Source: Crocinitomicaceae bacterium
Lineage (GTDB): Bacteria > Bacteroidota > Bacteroidia > Flavobacteriales_D > Crocinitomicaceae
Length of the DNA: 48,451 bases
Reading direction: 5' to 3'
NCBI GenBank assembly: GCA_016719925.1
Contig: JADJYC010000017.1
Coordinates: 1-48,451, forward strand
Both the position numbers and the translations under genes were made by a program. The first letter of the stretch is position 1. The number at the start of each line of letters is the position of its first letter. The notes below the pieces were generated by a model that saw only the letters and a list, made by a program, of their open reading frames with translations, did not search any database and was not told where the DNA came from. Shown piece by piece: positions 27,119 to 36,643 of this stretch.

Positions 27119-27360
27119 CAAAAAGGGGAAATTTCAAACTTTTTGGAGGACGTAGAAAGGCTTCCTGCACTTGACTTCGAAGCAATAATGCTAAAGACAA
27201 AAAATGTGGCTGAAAAAGCGTAGTTTTCGCATTAAACTAAGGTGATTTTCATTTTGTTCTTTTAGAAATTGACAATCAAATTTGGCAGAAAAAAAACATT
27301 TAATTGTCACCAATCGTTAAATTAGGGTTATAGCGAGTAAGCAAAAAAATCCCGATTCAC

Positions 27361-29745
27361 ATGATAAGAGTTTTATCCGTGTTTTTATTATGCCTGGTTA
27401 CCTCACAATTAACTGCCCAAAATAATGAGGGGATTAAACCTTTCATGGACTATGCGCAATGCTATACCGGCTTTAAAAATGCTGCCGGCTTTGAGATTTG
27501 GAAGCCCGAATTTGATTGGGTAACCCCAATGAGTATACCAGGACAAAATTCCCAACAGTATTGCTGGAAAGTCAAGCATGGACAGGGCCTTGTTGGCTTG
27601 TTAGACTGGAACGGGAAAATAATTCTACCCTTTATTTATGACCAAATTTATCTCTCAAGAAAGGATCGCCTGACTGTGCAGCTAAATGGTTTGTGGGGTA
27701 TCATTGACCAGCAGGGAAACACATTTCTTGAACTAAAATATGACCAAATTAGTCAAATTGGACTCGGCTACATCGTTAAAGAAAATGGACTTTACGGAAT
27801 GTTGAATTTAGATTTTGAAGTAGTTCTTCCGCTGGAATATGATTACGTCGACAATATATTATTGCATAGCGGATACGATAGCTACGGGACCTATTCAAAC
27901 ATACTGTATTTGATAAAAAAGGCCGGTTTATACGGCATTTTTGATATCGATAAAGGAATCGTCATTGAACCACAGTACGGCTATGTTGAGCCATGTTGGA
28001 AAGATATTTATTGCGACGCTAACGTTTGCGCCTTTAAGGTTTTTGATACTTTAGATCAAACGGGTATTTGTAATAGTTCAGGAGATTTGGTTGTGCCCCT
28101 GGAGCAAAGGGAAACGCATGTTTTTACCTGGCAATTGGATTCCTGCGGAACCTCATCTGTCTCCTATGCCATAGCCGAAGGCCATGAGGGATCGACAGGA
28201 TACAATGTGAAAAACGGAGCGAGAACAAAGGTCTACGAAAAGCTATATGCTTTTCAGGGTCGGCTAATCTTTCTTGATGGCAGAGAATGGGGAATCCTTG
28301 ACTCTGATTTAAGTGAAATATACAGATCTGGTAAATACCTTCCTGCTTATAGTTCCGATTGGACGACCAATCCCATAAAATATCACAGCTATTCTGAGAG
28401 TTTTATAGGGCAAGGTAGTGGCTATGATTTAAGCTGGAATGACGACCTTATCTTTATTTGCAAATCAATGAATCCGACGTTGCCATTGGATGAGCAGGAA
28501 TTTGAAATCGGACTTTTGAATTATGTTACTGGTTTGCAAACTTTGGTAAAATACAATCATATCAGCGTTCGTATAAAAGATGGCATAAAATATTTTTGGG
28601 CCTATAGCAATAACGGTAGAGATAAAATAAAAGAGCCTGAAATGTATCTTGAAACCGTTGAGGTGTATGACGAAAATATGAACAAAATCGGTGCCCAGTC
28701 TTATTTTGAAAGTGGGCGAAATAGCGACGATAATGTGATACTTACAGATCGGCTGACCGTTGTGAAAAACTATGAAGGTTTATGCGGGGCCATTTCTATT
28801 GAAGGAGAACTGGTGGTGCCCTTCAAATACGAATATGGTGAGTTGAAAATATCAGGCTCTAAGAATTTATACCTCTTTGAAATGGATGACAAGAAAACAT
28901 TATATGACGGTAAAGGAAATGTTGTTATCCCGGAAAATTATCGCGATATTTCTTTCATCGAAGGAGGGACGATCATTGCGCATAAAGAAAAGAATGTCGA
29001 CTTTTATTCTTCCGGATTTGATTTAATCTTAGAAGATGCCAACTTGATTGGTGCTTGTCATAACCTGGACAGAAATGGTCTTTTCGCCACTTACCCGGTG
29101 TGGCCTCCCGCTACCTTAACACTTGCCTTTATTGTAGATGATACATTAATGCTATACGACAATGACCAAATGATAAAAGGAGATTCAACCCGCTTTGATT
29201 TTAAACAAGACTATTTAGCCATTTTCAAACATCCGATCGATCGTTTTGGAAAAATTATCTCTTCAGAAGTGTCAAAACAAACCGCCAAAAAAGTTAAACT
29301 GAAAAGTCCATATCCGGGAACTATTCCAGTTGCTCATGTAAAGGATTCAATACCCTATTTCTATTGGCGATCTGAACAGAGCTTTTCAAATTCATACCGG
29401 TACTCCTGGCATCTTTATGATTCAGCCAATATCAAAAGAGTTAATGAAGTGGATTTTGACTTTCCGCTAGTTTCAGGCAAACCCTTCGTACGCATTTTTA
29501 AATCCAATGGTTTTTTCGGCATCATCTCAGAAAAATACGAGATCCTGGTTCGACCTGAGTATGAATTTATATATGAATTAGATGGCTGCTTTGCCATTCT
29601 TAGAGATGGATTGTGGCAAATTTATAGCCCGGTCAACGGATTTTCTTCTGAAACCTTTACGGCCATTTGTACCTATAGTTATAAACCCGGTCGCGTTGTT
29701 TTTAGCGGTAACAAAGTGGGTATTATTGGAAAATTTCTCCACTGA
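27361..29745 (+). CDS. Exported WG-repeat (KWG) protein
   Basis: 794 residues, frame intact. Signal peptide MIRVLSVFLLCLVTSQLTA. About eight WG-type beta repeats follow, for example GLVGLLDWNGKIILPFIYD, LWGIIDQQGNTFLELKYD, LYGMLNLDFEVVLPLEYD, LYGIFDIDKGIVIEPQYG, LCGAISIEGELVVPFKYE and FFGIISEKYEILVRPEYE, each with the W/Y-G-I and beta-strand pattern. These form propeller-like surfaces thought to bind other molecules; no enzyme motif. It probably acts outside the inner membrane. Its stop lies directly at the edge of a suspicious low-complexity tract, so the last residues could be affected. Confidence 0.85.
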   Translation: MIRVLSVFLLCLVTSQLTAQNNEGIKPFMDYAQCYTGFKNAAGFEIWKPEFDWVTPMSIPGQNSQQYCWKVKHGQGLVGLLDWNGKIILPFIYDQIYLSRKDRLTVQLNGLWGIIDQQGNTFLELKYDQISQIGLGYIVKENGLYGMLNLDFEVVLPLEYDYVDNILLHSGYDSYGTYSNILYLIKKAGLYGIFDIDKGIVIEPQYGYVEPCWKDIYCDANVCAFKVFDTLDQTGICNSSGDLVVPLEQRETHVFTWQLDSCGTSSVSYAIAEGHEGSTGYNVKNGARTKVYEKLYAFQGRLIFLDGREWGILDSDLSEIYRSGKYLPAYSSDWTTNPIKYHSYSESFIGQGSGYDLSWNDDLIFICKSMNPTLPLDEQEFEIGLLNYVTGLQTLVKYNHISVRIKDGIKYFWAYSNNGRDKIKEPEMYLETVEVYDENMNKIGAQSYFESGRNSDDNVILTDRLTVVKNYEGLCGAISIEGELVVPFKYEYGELKISGSKNLYLFEMDDKKTLYDGKGNVVIPENYRDISFIEGGTIIAHKEKNVDFYSSGFDLILEDANLIGACHNLDRNGLFATYPVWPPATLTLAFIVDDTLMLYDNDQMIKGDSTRFDFKQDYLAIFKHPIDRFGKIISSEVSKQTAKKVKLKSPYPGTIPVAHVKDSIPYFYWRSEQSFSNSYRYSWHLYDSANIKRVNEVDFDFPLVSGKPFVRIFKSNGFFGIISEKYEILVRPEYEFIYELDGCFAILRDGLWQIYSPVNGFSSETFTAICTYSYKPGRVVFSGNKVGIIGKFLH

Positions 29746-30344
29746 ATTTTTTTTCGCTTCTTTTTTTTTCGCCGGGGGCCGCGGCCTTTGTCCCTCCCCG
29801 CGGCCCCCCCCCCCCGGCCCCCCCCGGGGCGCGGGGCGGGTGGGCGCCCCCCCCCGCGCGCACTGACCTTTTTCAAATCCAACCCCAATACCAAAAAAAA
29901 CAAAAAAACAAAAAAAAACCAAAAACCCCAAAACCAAAAAAAAAAAACCAAAACAACAACAAAAAAAAAAACAAAACACAATTTTAAAAAACAGAAAAAA
30001 AAACCCAAATTCCAAATTTAATTAAAAAAAACAAAACAAAAAAAACCACAAAAAAATTACCAACCCACTCCAAAAAAAAAAATTTTTTTTAATTTTTGGC
30101 AATAGAAAAAAACTTTTTTTTGGAACAACCCCGGTCCGGCCGTACGGCCCCGGTTAAAAAAAAAACCACCAACCCTCACAAACAAAATCCCCAACTTATT
30201 AAAAAACCCCCAAAATTACAAAATATACACGCCCGTTTTTTGCGCCAAAATTTTCATCTACAAAACCACAAACCTTTTTTTGCGACACTCCCAACATTTT
30301 TTTCCAAAAACTACACTTTTGTTTTTTTCCCATCCCTCTTTAAA
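29746..30344. other. Low-complexity tract, probably bad sequence or a contig join
   Basis: Immediately after the WG-repeat gene come poly-T, then C/G runs (29770-29865), then about 200 bases made almost only of A and C (29876-30100), then more long homopolymers and the palindrome GGCCGTACGGCC. Nothing resembles the flanking genome in composition. Loss of G and T and homopolymer stretching is typical of low-quality read ends. Translations of it are not real proteins. Confidence 0.75.
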
Positions 30345-30501
30345 GCGAAACTGACCCCACTTTTTCACTCGAAACTGACCCCACTTTTTCAAGTGGAAAT
30401 TGACCCAAAGACCTCAAAATTAAGTCGCTAGTCATACTGTTTTAGAACCATGTTTCTTTAGGTTTTGGATAAAAAAATCCGAAGCTAAATCCTACTCAAA
30501 C

Positions 30502-32053
30502 ATGGCAAACAAAACAATTAGTATGAGCAAATTAAAATAAATCATCAAGCTTCATTGTTCAGGCACTGGCAAAAGAACAATAGGCGAAACGCTTGGAATA
30601 TCAAAGAATACAGCCAAGGCATACATTGAAATTTTCAGATCACTAAAAATAACTTGGGATGAGTTATCAAAAATGAGTGACCATGAAGTGGACCGACTTT
30701 TCATCCTGAAAAAAACGGTTGATCAACCTGAGAAACTAAAAACACTGTACGAGTTTTTTCCATACGCAGAAAAGAAGCTGCGGCAGCGGGGTGTTACGAT
30801 TCACATGATGTGGGAAGAATTTTTAATAAAATCCTGATGGTTACAAAGCCACACACTTTAATAATTTATTCAAAGCTTATCGAAGGCGAGTTACTCCTTC
30901 CATGCACATGGATCACAAAGCAGGAGATAAAATGTATGTTGATTTTACTGGAGAGAAATTGGGAGCATCGTAGATCCGCAAACAGCTGAAATAATAATGC
31001 TTGAAGTTTTTGTAGCTGGCTTGGAGCAAGTCAATACACTTATGTTGAAGCAGTAGAATCACAAACTGTTGAAGACTTTATAAGCTGTTGTGAAAACGCG
31101 CTTCATTTTTTCGGTGGTTCGCCCAGGGCAATTGTTCCTGACAACCTCAAATCGGCAGTGATAAAAAGTAGCAAGTATGAACCCACAATCAATACCAACT
31201 TTGAACGTTTTGCAGATCATTATTCAATGGCTGTTGTTCCTGCACGAGCATATAAACCAAAGGACAAAGCATTGGTTGAAGGAGGAGAAAATTGTTTACA
31301 CCGAATTTTTACACGACTCAGTCAAGACAAGTACACCTCTGTTTCATCGATCAACAAAGCCATTTATCACTTTTCTCTATGATCACAACGCACGTTCATT
31401 TTAAAGGCAGGGCATACTCACGTTTGCAACAGTTCGAAGAAATGGAAAAGCCTGCACTGGAGCCGCTACCAGAAAAAAGCGTTTTGAGATGCGCAAGCAA
31501 TTGGATTTAACCGTGATGAAAAACGGTCACGTGCACCTTGGACCAGATAGACATTATTACAGTGTACCTTATTCTTACATTGGTAAAAAGGTGCGATTGT
31601 TATTCTCAAAATCTTTTGTGAAATCTATCACCGTCATGAACTCATTGCCTCTCATCCTCGCGTAAAGTCCCCTGCACAATTACACAACAGATCCCGCCCA
31701 CATGGCCTCGATAACATCAATTTGTGAGTGATTGGTCACCGGGATTATTTTTTAAAACAAGCGCGTGAAATATCCCCAGATGTTGAGTTCTATATTGCAC
31801 AAGTTCTCTTGAAAAAATTCATCCCGAACAAGCTTACCGAACCTGTCGTGGAATTTTAAACTATGCAAAACGGGTCGGTAACCAAAGGCTTATCCGCGCT
31901 TGTAACCGCGCACATAGTTATGGTCTTTACCATTACAATATCATAGAAACTATTCTTCAGCGCGGTCTTGATCAGTATGATGAAGATGATACACAAGAAG
32001 AACTTTCGTTCACTTCTCATGAGAATATCCGCGGAGAAGATTATTATCAGTAG
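30502..32053 (+). pseudogene. istA: IS21 transposase IstA, decayed
   Basis: From ATG 30502: MANKTISMSKLK, a TAA, then IIKLHCSGTGKRTIGETLGISKNTAKAYI, the IS21 helix-turn-helix. The catalytic core follows in shifted frames: MYVDFTGEKLG (first Asp), SPRAIVPDNLKSAVIKSSK (second Asp) and YKPKDKALVEG (Glu). The C-terminus (GHVHLGPDRHYYSVPYSYIGKKV; IRGEDYYQ) ends at 32053. Several frame changes and stops, including one inside a conserved region, indicate decay or collapsed copies. Intact length would be about 515 residues. Confidence 0.85.
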
Positions 32054-32074
32054 TAACAATTAAAAACAAATATC

Positions 32075-32812
32075 ATGAATGAATCATCATTAGAAAAATT
32101 AAGACAAATGCATTTGTACGGGATGCTCAAAAGCATTGCGTACAAATATTGAACAGAAAATGAAAAGCTAACACCCGATGAGCTGGTGTCATTTTTTAGT
32201 AGACTCAGAATGGGATGAACGCTATAACCGAAAGCTTAGCCGCACAATCTCCAACGCAAAGTTCCGCTACAAGGCATCCATTGAGCAACTCACTTTTGAA
32301 GACAATCGGTTCAACAAAATCAAGTCATGCGCGTTGCAAATTGCGAGTTTATCAAGAAAAAGAAAATCCCATTTTTACAGGCAGCACAGGAATCGGAAAA
32401 AGTTTCTTGCATCAGCAGTCGGTCACGAAGCGTGTTCACAAGGATAAAAGTTTTGTATCAGCACAGCACCAAACCTTTTTGCAAAACTGAAATGGCAAAG
32501 CTGACGGGTCGTACTTAAAGGAACTTGCTAAAATAGAAAAGCAAGATCTGCTCATTATTGATGACTTTGGAATCCAGCCACTGACGCACAAAGTCGCGCA
32601 TCTCTCATGGAAATTATCGAAGACCGCCACGCCAAGGCCTCCACGCTACTGACCTCGCAATTACCAGTAAACAAATGGCACGAAGCAATCGGCGAACAAA
32701 CTATTGCCGATGCGATTCTTGACAGAATCGTTCACGACGCGCATCGCCTGAAACTAAAAGGGAGAATCGTAAGAAAAGACAACTAAAAGAAGATCTTGTA
32801 AACGAGAAGTAA
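32075..32812 (+). pseudogene. istB: IS21 helper ATPase IstB, decayed
   Basis: AAA+ ATPase that directs IS21 target choice. MNESSLEKLRQMHLYGML, then a TGA, then DSEWDERYNRKLSRTISNAKFRYKA, the Walker A motif GSTGIGKS (about 32383), FLASAVGHEACSQG, and Walker B LLIIDDFG (about 32555), ending with TLLTSQLPVNKWHEAIGE and DRIVHDAHRLKLKG. At least four frame changes or stops. The exact 3' end is unsure (32786 or 32812). Confidence 0.85.
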
Positions 32813-32912
32813 ATTAACAAATTTGATAACCACTAAAACAGAAAAATGACCGCAAAAAAGCAACTTAGAAATGAGGGGTCAATTTAGAGTGAAAAAGTGG
32901 GGTCAGGTTGAG

Positions 32913-33530
32913 TGAAATATCCATCATAACCAAAAAACCGTTTTAACTATTTGGATGTTCGATTTTCGACATTTGCTAACTACTCGAGAGACTAACAAGT
33001 TGCACAATCGAGACAATAATAATTTGAATGTACAAATCGAAAAATGCAAAGAAGATATTCTATGGGTAATTTCAAGGTGCTGATGCTAATCATAAATCTA
33101 TTGAAGATGCATAGGATTTTCGAGTAATCAATATGACAGTAAAATTTTGATTGAAGAAATGAAGGATGTTTTGAGACCGTTTCAGATTAACGTCATGATA
33201 AAAGTTGTTGCGAAAATAAATGGTGGCAACGTTTTTTTAAGAGATGACAAAAAACTAATTCGGCAAACTCAAAAATTAAAGAAGCCATAAACACGCCAAA
33301 GGAGCCACAAATCAACTCCAAAAAATCTTTGCTTGTCAATTCAGGCTCTGCAAATGACCGCGTTGTCAAACCAAATTAGCAAGAGTCGTGAAAGTTCATC
33401 CTCTCAAAGGAAAAAAAAAAAAAAACCCACAACAAAAAAAAAAAAAACAACAACCCAAACACCCAAAAAACCCCACCCCGCCCCCCCCCCCCCCCCCCCC
33501 CCCCCCCCACCACCCACCCAAATATCCCGC
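32913..33530. other. Gene-remnant spacer followed by a low-complexity tract
   Basis: 32940-33300 contains short open fragments with protein-like composition (NNNLNVQIEKCKEDILWVIS; MKDVLRPFQINVMIKVVAKI) broken by stops in every frame; possibly a decayed gene of unknown family. From about 33400 the sequence turns into A/C-only text and then a run of about 28 C, the same kind of suspected read-end artefact as at 29746-30344. Confidence 0.55.
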
Positions 33531-33587
33531 TGGATGGCGGTTTCCGCCATGATGGTTTTTCGCTTTTCTTATGTTGTGTGGAGTATA

Positions 33588-34338
33588 TCAACTTTTAGTT
33601 CGCTTTAGCTTGTCGCTGCTTTTTTTAGGCTTTTCTAATGGTGTCTTTTCTGGATAGAGATTATCAGTTTCAACGATTCCGTAATTGGTTCTGACCTTGT
33701 CCAGGTTCCTGTTTGAACTATTTGGCGTATGTGTTGTTCACGGAAACGGATTTTGTATCTCTCATCATCAACTATAAATAATGTATCATGACTGCTGATT
33801 TCGATTTGATGACCGCGTTTTCGACCTAGCTTACAAAGCATCCATAAATCTTAATGCGCGCGGCACATTATCTTTTGCTACAGCAATTGATAGCAATCCG
33901 GATTTTGTATGAACCTCAGAAGAATATCGCCAATGTGATGTAGATTCTTTAGAGTTAAAATATGCCTTAGCCTGATCGATTAGACTATCAGGTTTTGTAA
34001 GTCGTTCTGGAATTTCAAGAAGGCTTGGATGTTCTTTCTCTATTACTTTTGTGAGCCGAGCCAAGCGCGTTAGGTAATGATCTTTTTCACTTGCTTCCCG
34101 ATCAGAAAGTGTTATTTTTGTTTCTGTCCATTTGTCAGAAAGTACCAATTTTTCCCTCTCTACTTTTTTTCCGAACTGTACCTTTGCCAATGCCCGTTTT
34201 AGGAAATGGAATTTCATATTTATTACAAATCTTACGTAAACCTGTATCTGAAATTTCATAGATTTTTGCAAGAGAGGAAAATGGTTTCGACCATACAAGG
34301 TCATAGATTTCTTGTCGTGTGAATTCAGTTTTGTCCAT
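33588..34338 (-). CDS. HTH-domain protein of unknown function, frame broken
   Basis: The N-terminus MDKTEFTRQEIYDLVWSKPFSSLAKIYEISDTGLRKICNKYEIPFPKTG is a helix-turn-helix type found in a widespread uncharacterised family often close to restriction and defence genes (my recollection). After a frame change near 34190 it continues AKVQFGKKVEREKLVL and a long helical middle. Another shift near 33700 gives NYGIVETDNLYPEKTP and an end at 33588. About 250 residues. It lies 14 bp downstream of abiEii and may be part of that transcript. Function unknown. Confidence 0.55.
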
Positions 34339-34351
34339 ATTGATATTTCAT

Positions 34352-35503
34352 TTATGGATGCAATAATTTCACCGTTTCATTCCAATAAAACAAGGCTTCT
34401 CCTTTTAAAATAAATCTTAACGACTTATTCAAAAAGACGTAATCAGGATGCGCAATGTGATAATTGTCTATCGGAATTTTTTCATCAAATCTTACAATTG
34501 CGCCAGCATAATTCTTCAGCACAATTGCAGAAAGATAAGCAGCCTTTGCGCTTGCCACCATTGCATGTTCTATTCTGAAATTTCCGAGATAAACAAAATG
34601 GTTAAACGAACTTAATCCTTTACTTAAATCAGTAAATTGCTGTTTGCTTTCCTGTCCCAATTGTTTTTCTCTGCGTGCAATAATAAGTGCTGTTTCAATG
34701 GTGTCTTTTAAAACCTCCTCCTTCGATTTGATATTTCTTTCAGGTCGATATATTATTTCTGCTTTAACAGTTTCATTGTATGATTTGCGGAACAAATCAA
34801 CGTCATCAATTGCATCAAACAAACAACCTATATCAAATAATTGTTTGATGATTTCCTTAAACATTTCAGAGCTTGAGGTTACACCTTCTTTGTTCACCGA
34901 ATTTCTATAATAAGGAACTCCGGTTGTATTGGGTGCAAATGCGGTGAGTTTATCTCCGGTAATTGAATTGACACATGGGGTTTGTACAATGAGCGGTTCA
35001 CTTTTTAATTTTAACCATTCTGTATTAATTGCTCGATGAACTAATTTCGGATACGCATTTTCAGCGAACAAAACATCCAATAAAATTTCTCTTTCGGGGT
35101 TTGCTATTGGTTGCCCTTCTTTTGTTGCACCAAAAGTGTTGGATTTAAAAATAAATTTGTAGTGTGCTTTTGGAACTCCTGCTTTATAACTTCGTCTGTC
35201 ATCTAGTTCCATCCGGATAAAGGTATCTGATGACTCAATAATTTTATTCAGAAATTCTTCCAGTTCTTCTTTTGTGATTTTCGGATTTACAATTATATCA
35301 ATGTCTACCGAAAATCGCGCAGGTCTCTCCAACAGAATAACCAAACTTGTTCCACCTTTAAATATAAAATCAAGGTCCGTTAGTTTTAATTGTTCTAGTA
35401 AATATAGAGCATGAATCATACTCTCGATGATACTCGGATCGCGTTTGTGCTGCTTTTGCTTTTCGTCAAGCCACTCTTTGGATAAGGATTCTTTATCTAT
35501 CAT
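34352..35503 (-). CDS. abiEii: AbiEii/AbiGii nucleotidyltransferase toxin (type IV TA)
   Basis: 383 residues, frame intact. Nucleotidyltransferase-fold toxin that can modify tRNA or another target when not counteracted by AbiEi. Seen: DLDFIFKGGTSLVILLERP (KGGTSL, about 49-54), VDIDIIV with the catalytic acidic pair (about 67-70), EILLDVLF and VNSITGDKLTAFAPNTTG. The start lies 2 bp after the antitoxin stop, so the pair is coupled. Such pairs give abortive infection or stabilise genomic islands. Confidence 0.88.
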   Translation of the reverse strand: MIDKESLSKEWLDEKQKQHKRDPSIIESMIHALYLLEQLKLTDLDFIFKGGTSLVILLERPARFSVDIDIIVNPKITKEELEEFLNKIIESSDTFIRMELDDRRSYKAGVPKAHYKFIFKSNTFGATKEGQPIANPEREILLDVLFAENAYPKLVHRAINTEWLKLKSEPLIVQTPCVNSITGDKLTAFAPNTTGVPYYRNSVNKEGVTSSSEMFKEIIKQLFDIGCLFDAIDDVDLFRKSYNETVKAEIIYRPERNIKSKEEVLKDTIETALIIARREKQLGQESKQQFTDLSKGLSSFNHFVYLGNFRIEHAMVASAKAAYLSAIVLKNYAGAIVRFDEKIPIDNYHIAHPDYVFLNKSLRFILKGEALFYWNETVKLLHP

Positions 35504-35505
35504 TA

Positions 35506-36252
35506 CTAAATTTGTGATGGTAATAATGAATTTGTTAAAAGGAATTTTTCAAGTTCTTCTTTTTTACTTCTTCTTGAAGCATAATAAAACAATCGTGTTT
35601 CATTCACTTCATATTTCTTAAATGCATTTTCAAAGATAATTGTTAATTCATGCCCTTGAAACGCATTGTATAATTCCGGATTAACAAAAACATCTACCAA
35701 AATTTTCTCAAGCGATGCAGTTGTGATTTTATCTACTGTATAAGTTGGGGCTTTTGTTATCAGGTTCAAAATGACAATTGAATCTTGGTTATCGGAAAGA
35801 TAATTTTCTATTTCCTTTTTTTTTGGTTCAAAAAAAACGTTCTTATAATTTGAATCTTTCAGCGAATTAAATACAGAAGATGCTGCCTCACTCTCCACTT
35901 CTAAGATGGTCATAAATCTACCCGGTTGGTGCAACATAAATTCATTCAGCCATTTTGTATTCCATACAGATATTTTAGTGTAAGGAAAATTCTTTTTTAC
36001 CGCTTTAAAGAGTGTTTTGAGTTTTGTTTCAACAAAAGGAATAAAGGTTGGCTGATAATGTAATGTGAAACGCGCCCTGGAAATGGAACGAATAATTTGT
36101 TTTTGTTTCAGATCATAAATTCTCCATCGGAAAGTAGTCTCTTTAAGTTCAGGATTGAATCGTAGAAAAAACTCATACAGCTCCATACGTGTAAAAACAT
36201 CACGATTTTTAAAATGATCTTTTAATTCTTGTATCAGGAAAGTTTCAGTCAA
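35506..36252 (-). CDS. abiEi: AbiEi-like antitoxin (DUF6577-type)
   Basis: 248 residues, intact. The N-terminus (MTETFLIQELKDHFKNRDVFTRMELYEFF, then FRWRIYDLKQKQIIRSISRARFTL) is a winged helix as in AbiEi antitoxins. The C-terminal part (SVWNTKWLNEFMLHQPGRFMTILEV, EKILVDVFVNPELY) resembles the AbiEi C-domain. It probably represses its own promoter and neutralises the AbiEii toxin encoded 2 bp downstream. A palindrome and a consensus -7 box lie just upstream. Confidence 0.8.
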   Translation of the reverse strand: MTETFLIQELKDHFKNRDVFTRMELYEFFLRFNPELKETTFRWRIYDLKQKQIIRSISRARFTLHYQPTFIPFVETKLKTLFKAVKKNFPYTKISVWNTKWLNEFMLHQPGRFMTILEVESEAASSVFNSLKDSNYKNVFFEPKKKEIENYLSDNQDSIVILNLITKAPTYTVDKITTASLEKILVDVFVNPELYNAFQGHELTIIFENAFKKYEVNETRLFYYASRRSKKEELEKFLLTNSLLPSQI

Positions 36253-36274
36253 TTAAATGTTGGTTTTAAAAAAT

Positions 36275-36326
36275 CAAAGATAGTACTATTTATACCAACA
36301 AAAGCCAATATTTAGTATTTATTGGC
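36275..36326 (-). promoter_or_regulatory. abiE promoter and candidate operator
   Basis: On the minus strand TATCTTTG (36275-36282) matches TAnnTTTG, with a TTTTG box 16 bases upstream (36299-36303). Directly behind it a 7-bp inverted repeat GCCAATA / TATTGGC (36304-36326) could bind the AbiEi winged helix. GGCAAATGTTTG also occurs twice (near 36324 and 36369). Confidence 0.5.
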
Positions 36327-36600
36327 AAATGTTTGACAACAAACAAAGGACATAAAATTAATTTAAGTGGCAAATGTTTGTTATTGATAAATCCGTCTAA
36401 TATCAATTAATTAAAGGGTTTAAACCACTTATTAGGCGAATTGCAAAATAGAAAAGTTTGAAATTTTTAATTAGCTATTTTCCAATTTATTAGGATTTTT
36501 GAATTGAAATGAAATTTATAATGTTGGTTTCCAATGTTTTAATTGCATACGTGAAGCCTCATTATTTTTTCAGGTTATATATAAAAGAATTTATTTTAGT
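36327..36600. other. AT-rich divergent spacer
   Basis: There is no credible gene between the abiE promoter and the defence operon. An open frame from 36509 is in frame with the HsdS-like start at 36644 but its residues are non-conserved and hydrophobic in composition, so it is treated as upstream sequence. Confidence 0.4.
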
Positions 36601-36635
36601 TTTGAGACAACCATTTCGATATCTATACGTTTTTG
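36601..36635 (+). promoter_or_regulatory. Candidate promoter of the defence operon
   Basis: TTTG (36601-36604), 19 bases, then TATACGTTTTTG (36624-36635), close to the TTTG-n19-TAnnTTTG consensus. The ATG at 36644 is only about eight bases further, so the message could be almost leaderless. From here all genes to the window end are on the plus strand. Confidence 0.4.
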
Positions 36636-36643
36636 TATTAAGT

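Larger units (their letters stand above)
30345..32912 (+). mobile_element. IS21-family insertion sequence, decayed
   Basis: The left end has three direct copies of a 24-25-bp unit (CGAAACTGACCCCACTTTTT at 30346; then 30371; then a divergent one at 30396). The right end carries inverted copies (GGGGTCA...AAAAAGTGGGGTCAG, 32874-32912) with the same 24-base spacing. Multiple terminal repeats and the istA-istB order are diagnostic of IS21. Length about 2.57 kb is normal. Both genes are broken. No target duplication can be seen because the left flank is unreliable. Confidence 0.85.

Noticed and set aside
29578..30021. Long open frames on both strands rich in Pro, Arg, Gly, Lys or Phe
   Set aside because: They are translations of C/G and A/C homopolymer tracts that look like sequencing artefact.
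33333..33608. Open frames with poly-Lys/Thr and poly-Pro or poly-Gly
   Set aside because: Produced by the A/C and poly-C tract; no protein-like composition outside it.
36509..36643. Upstream extension of the half-HsdS frame
   Set aside because: The extension is not HsdS-like and covers the likely promoter; the ATG at 36644 begins the recognisable TRD.
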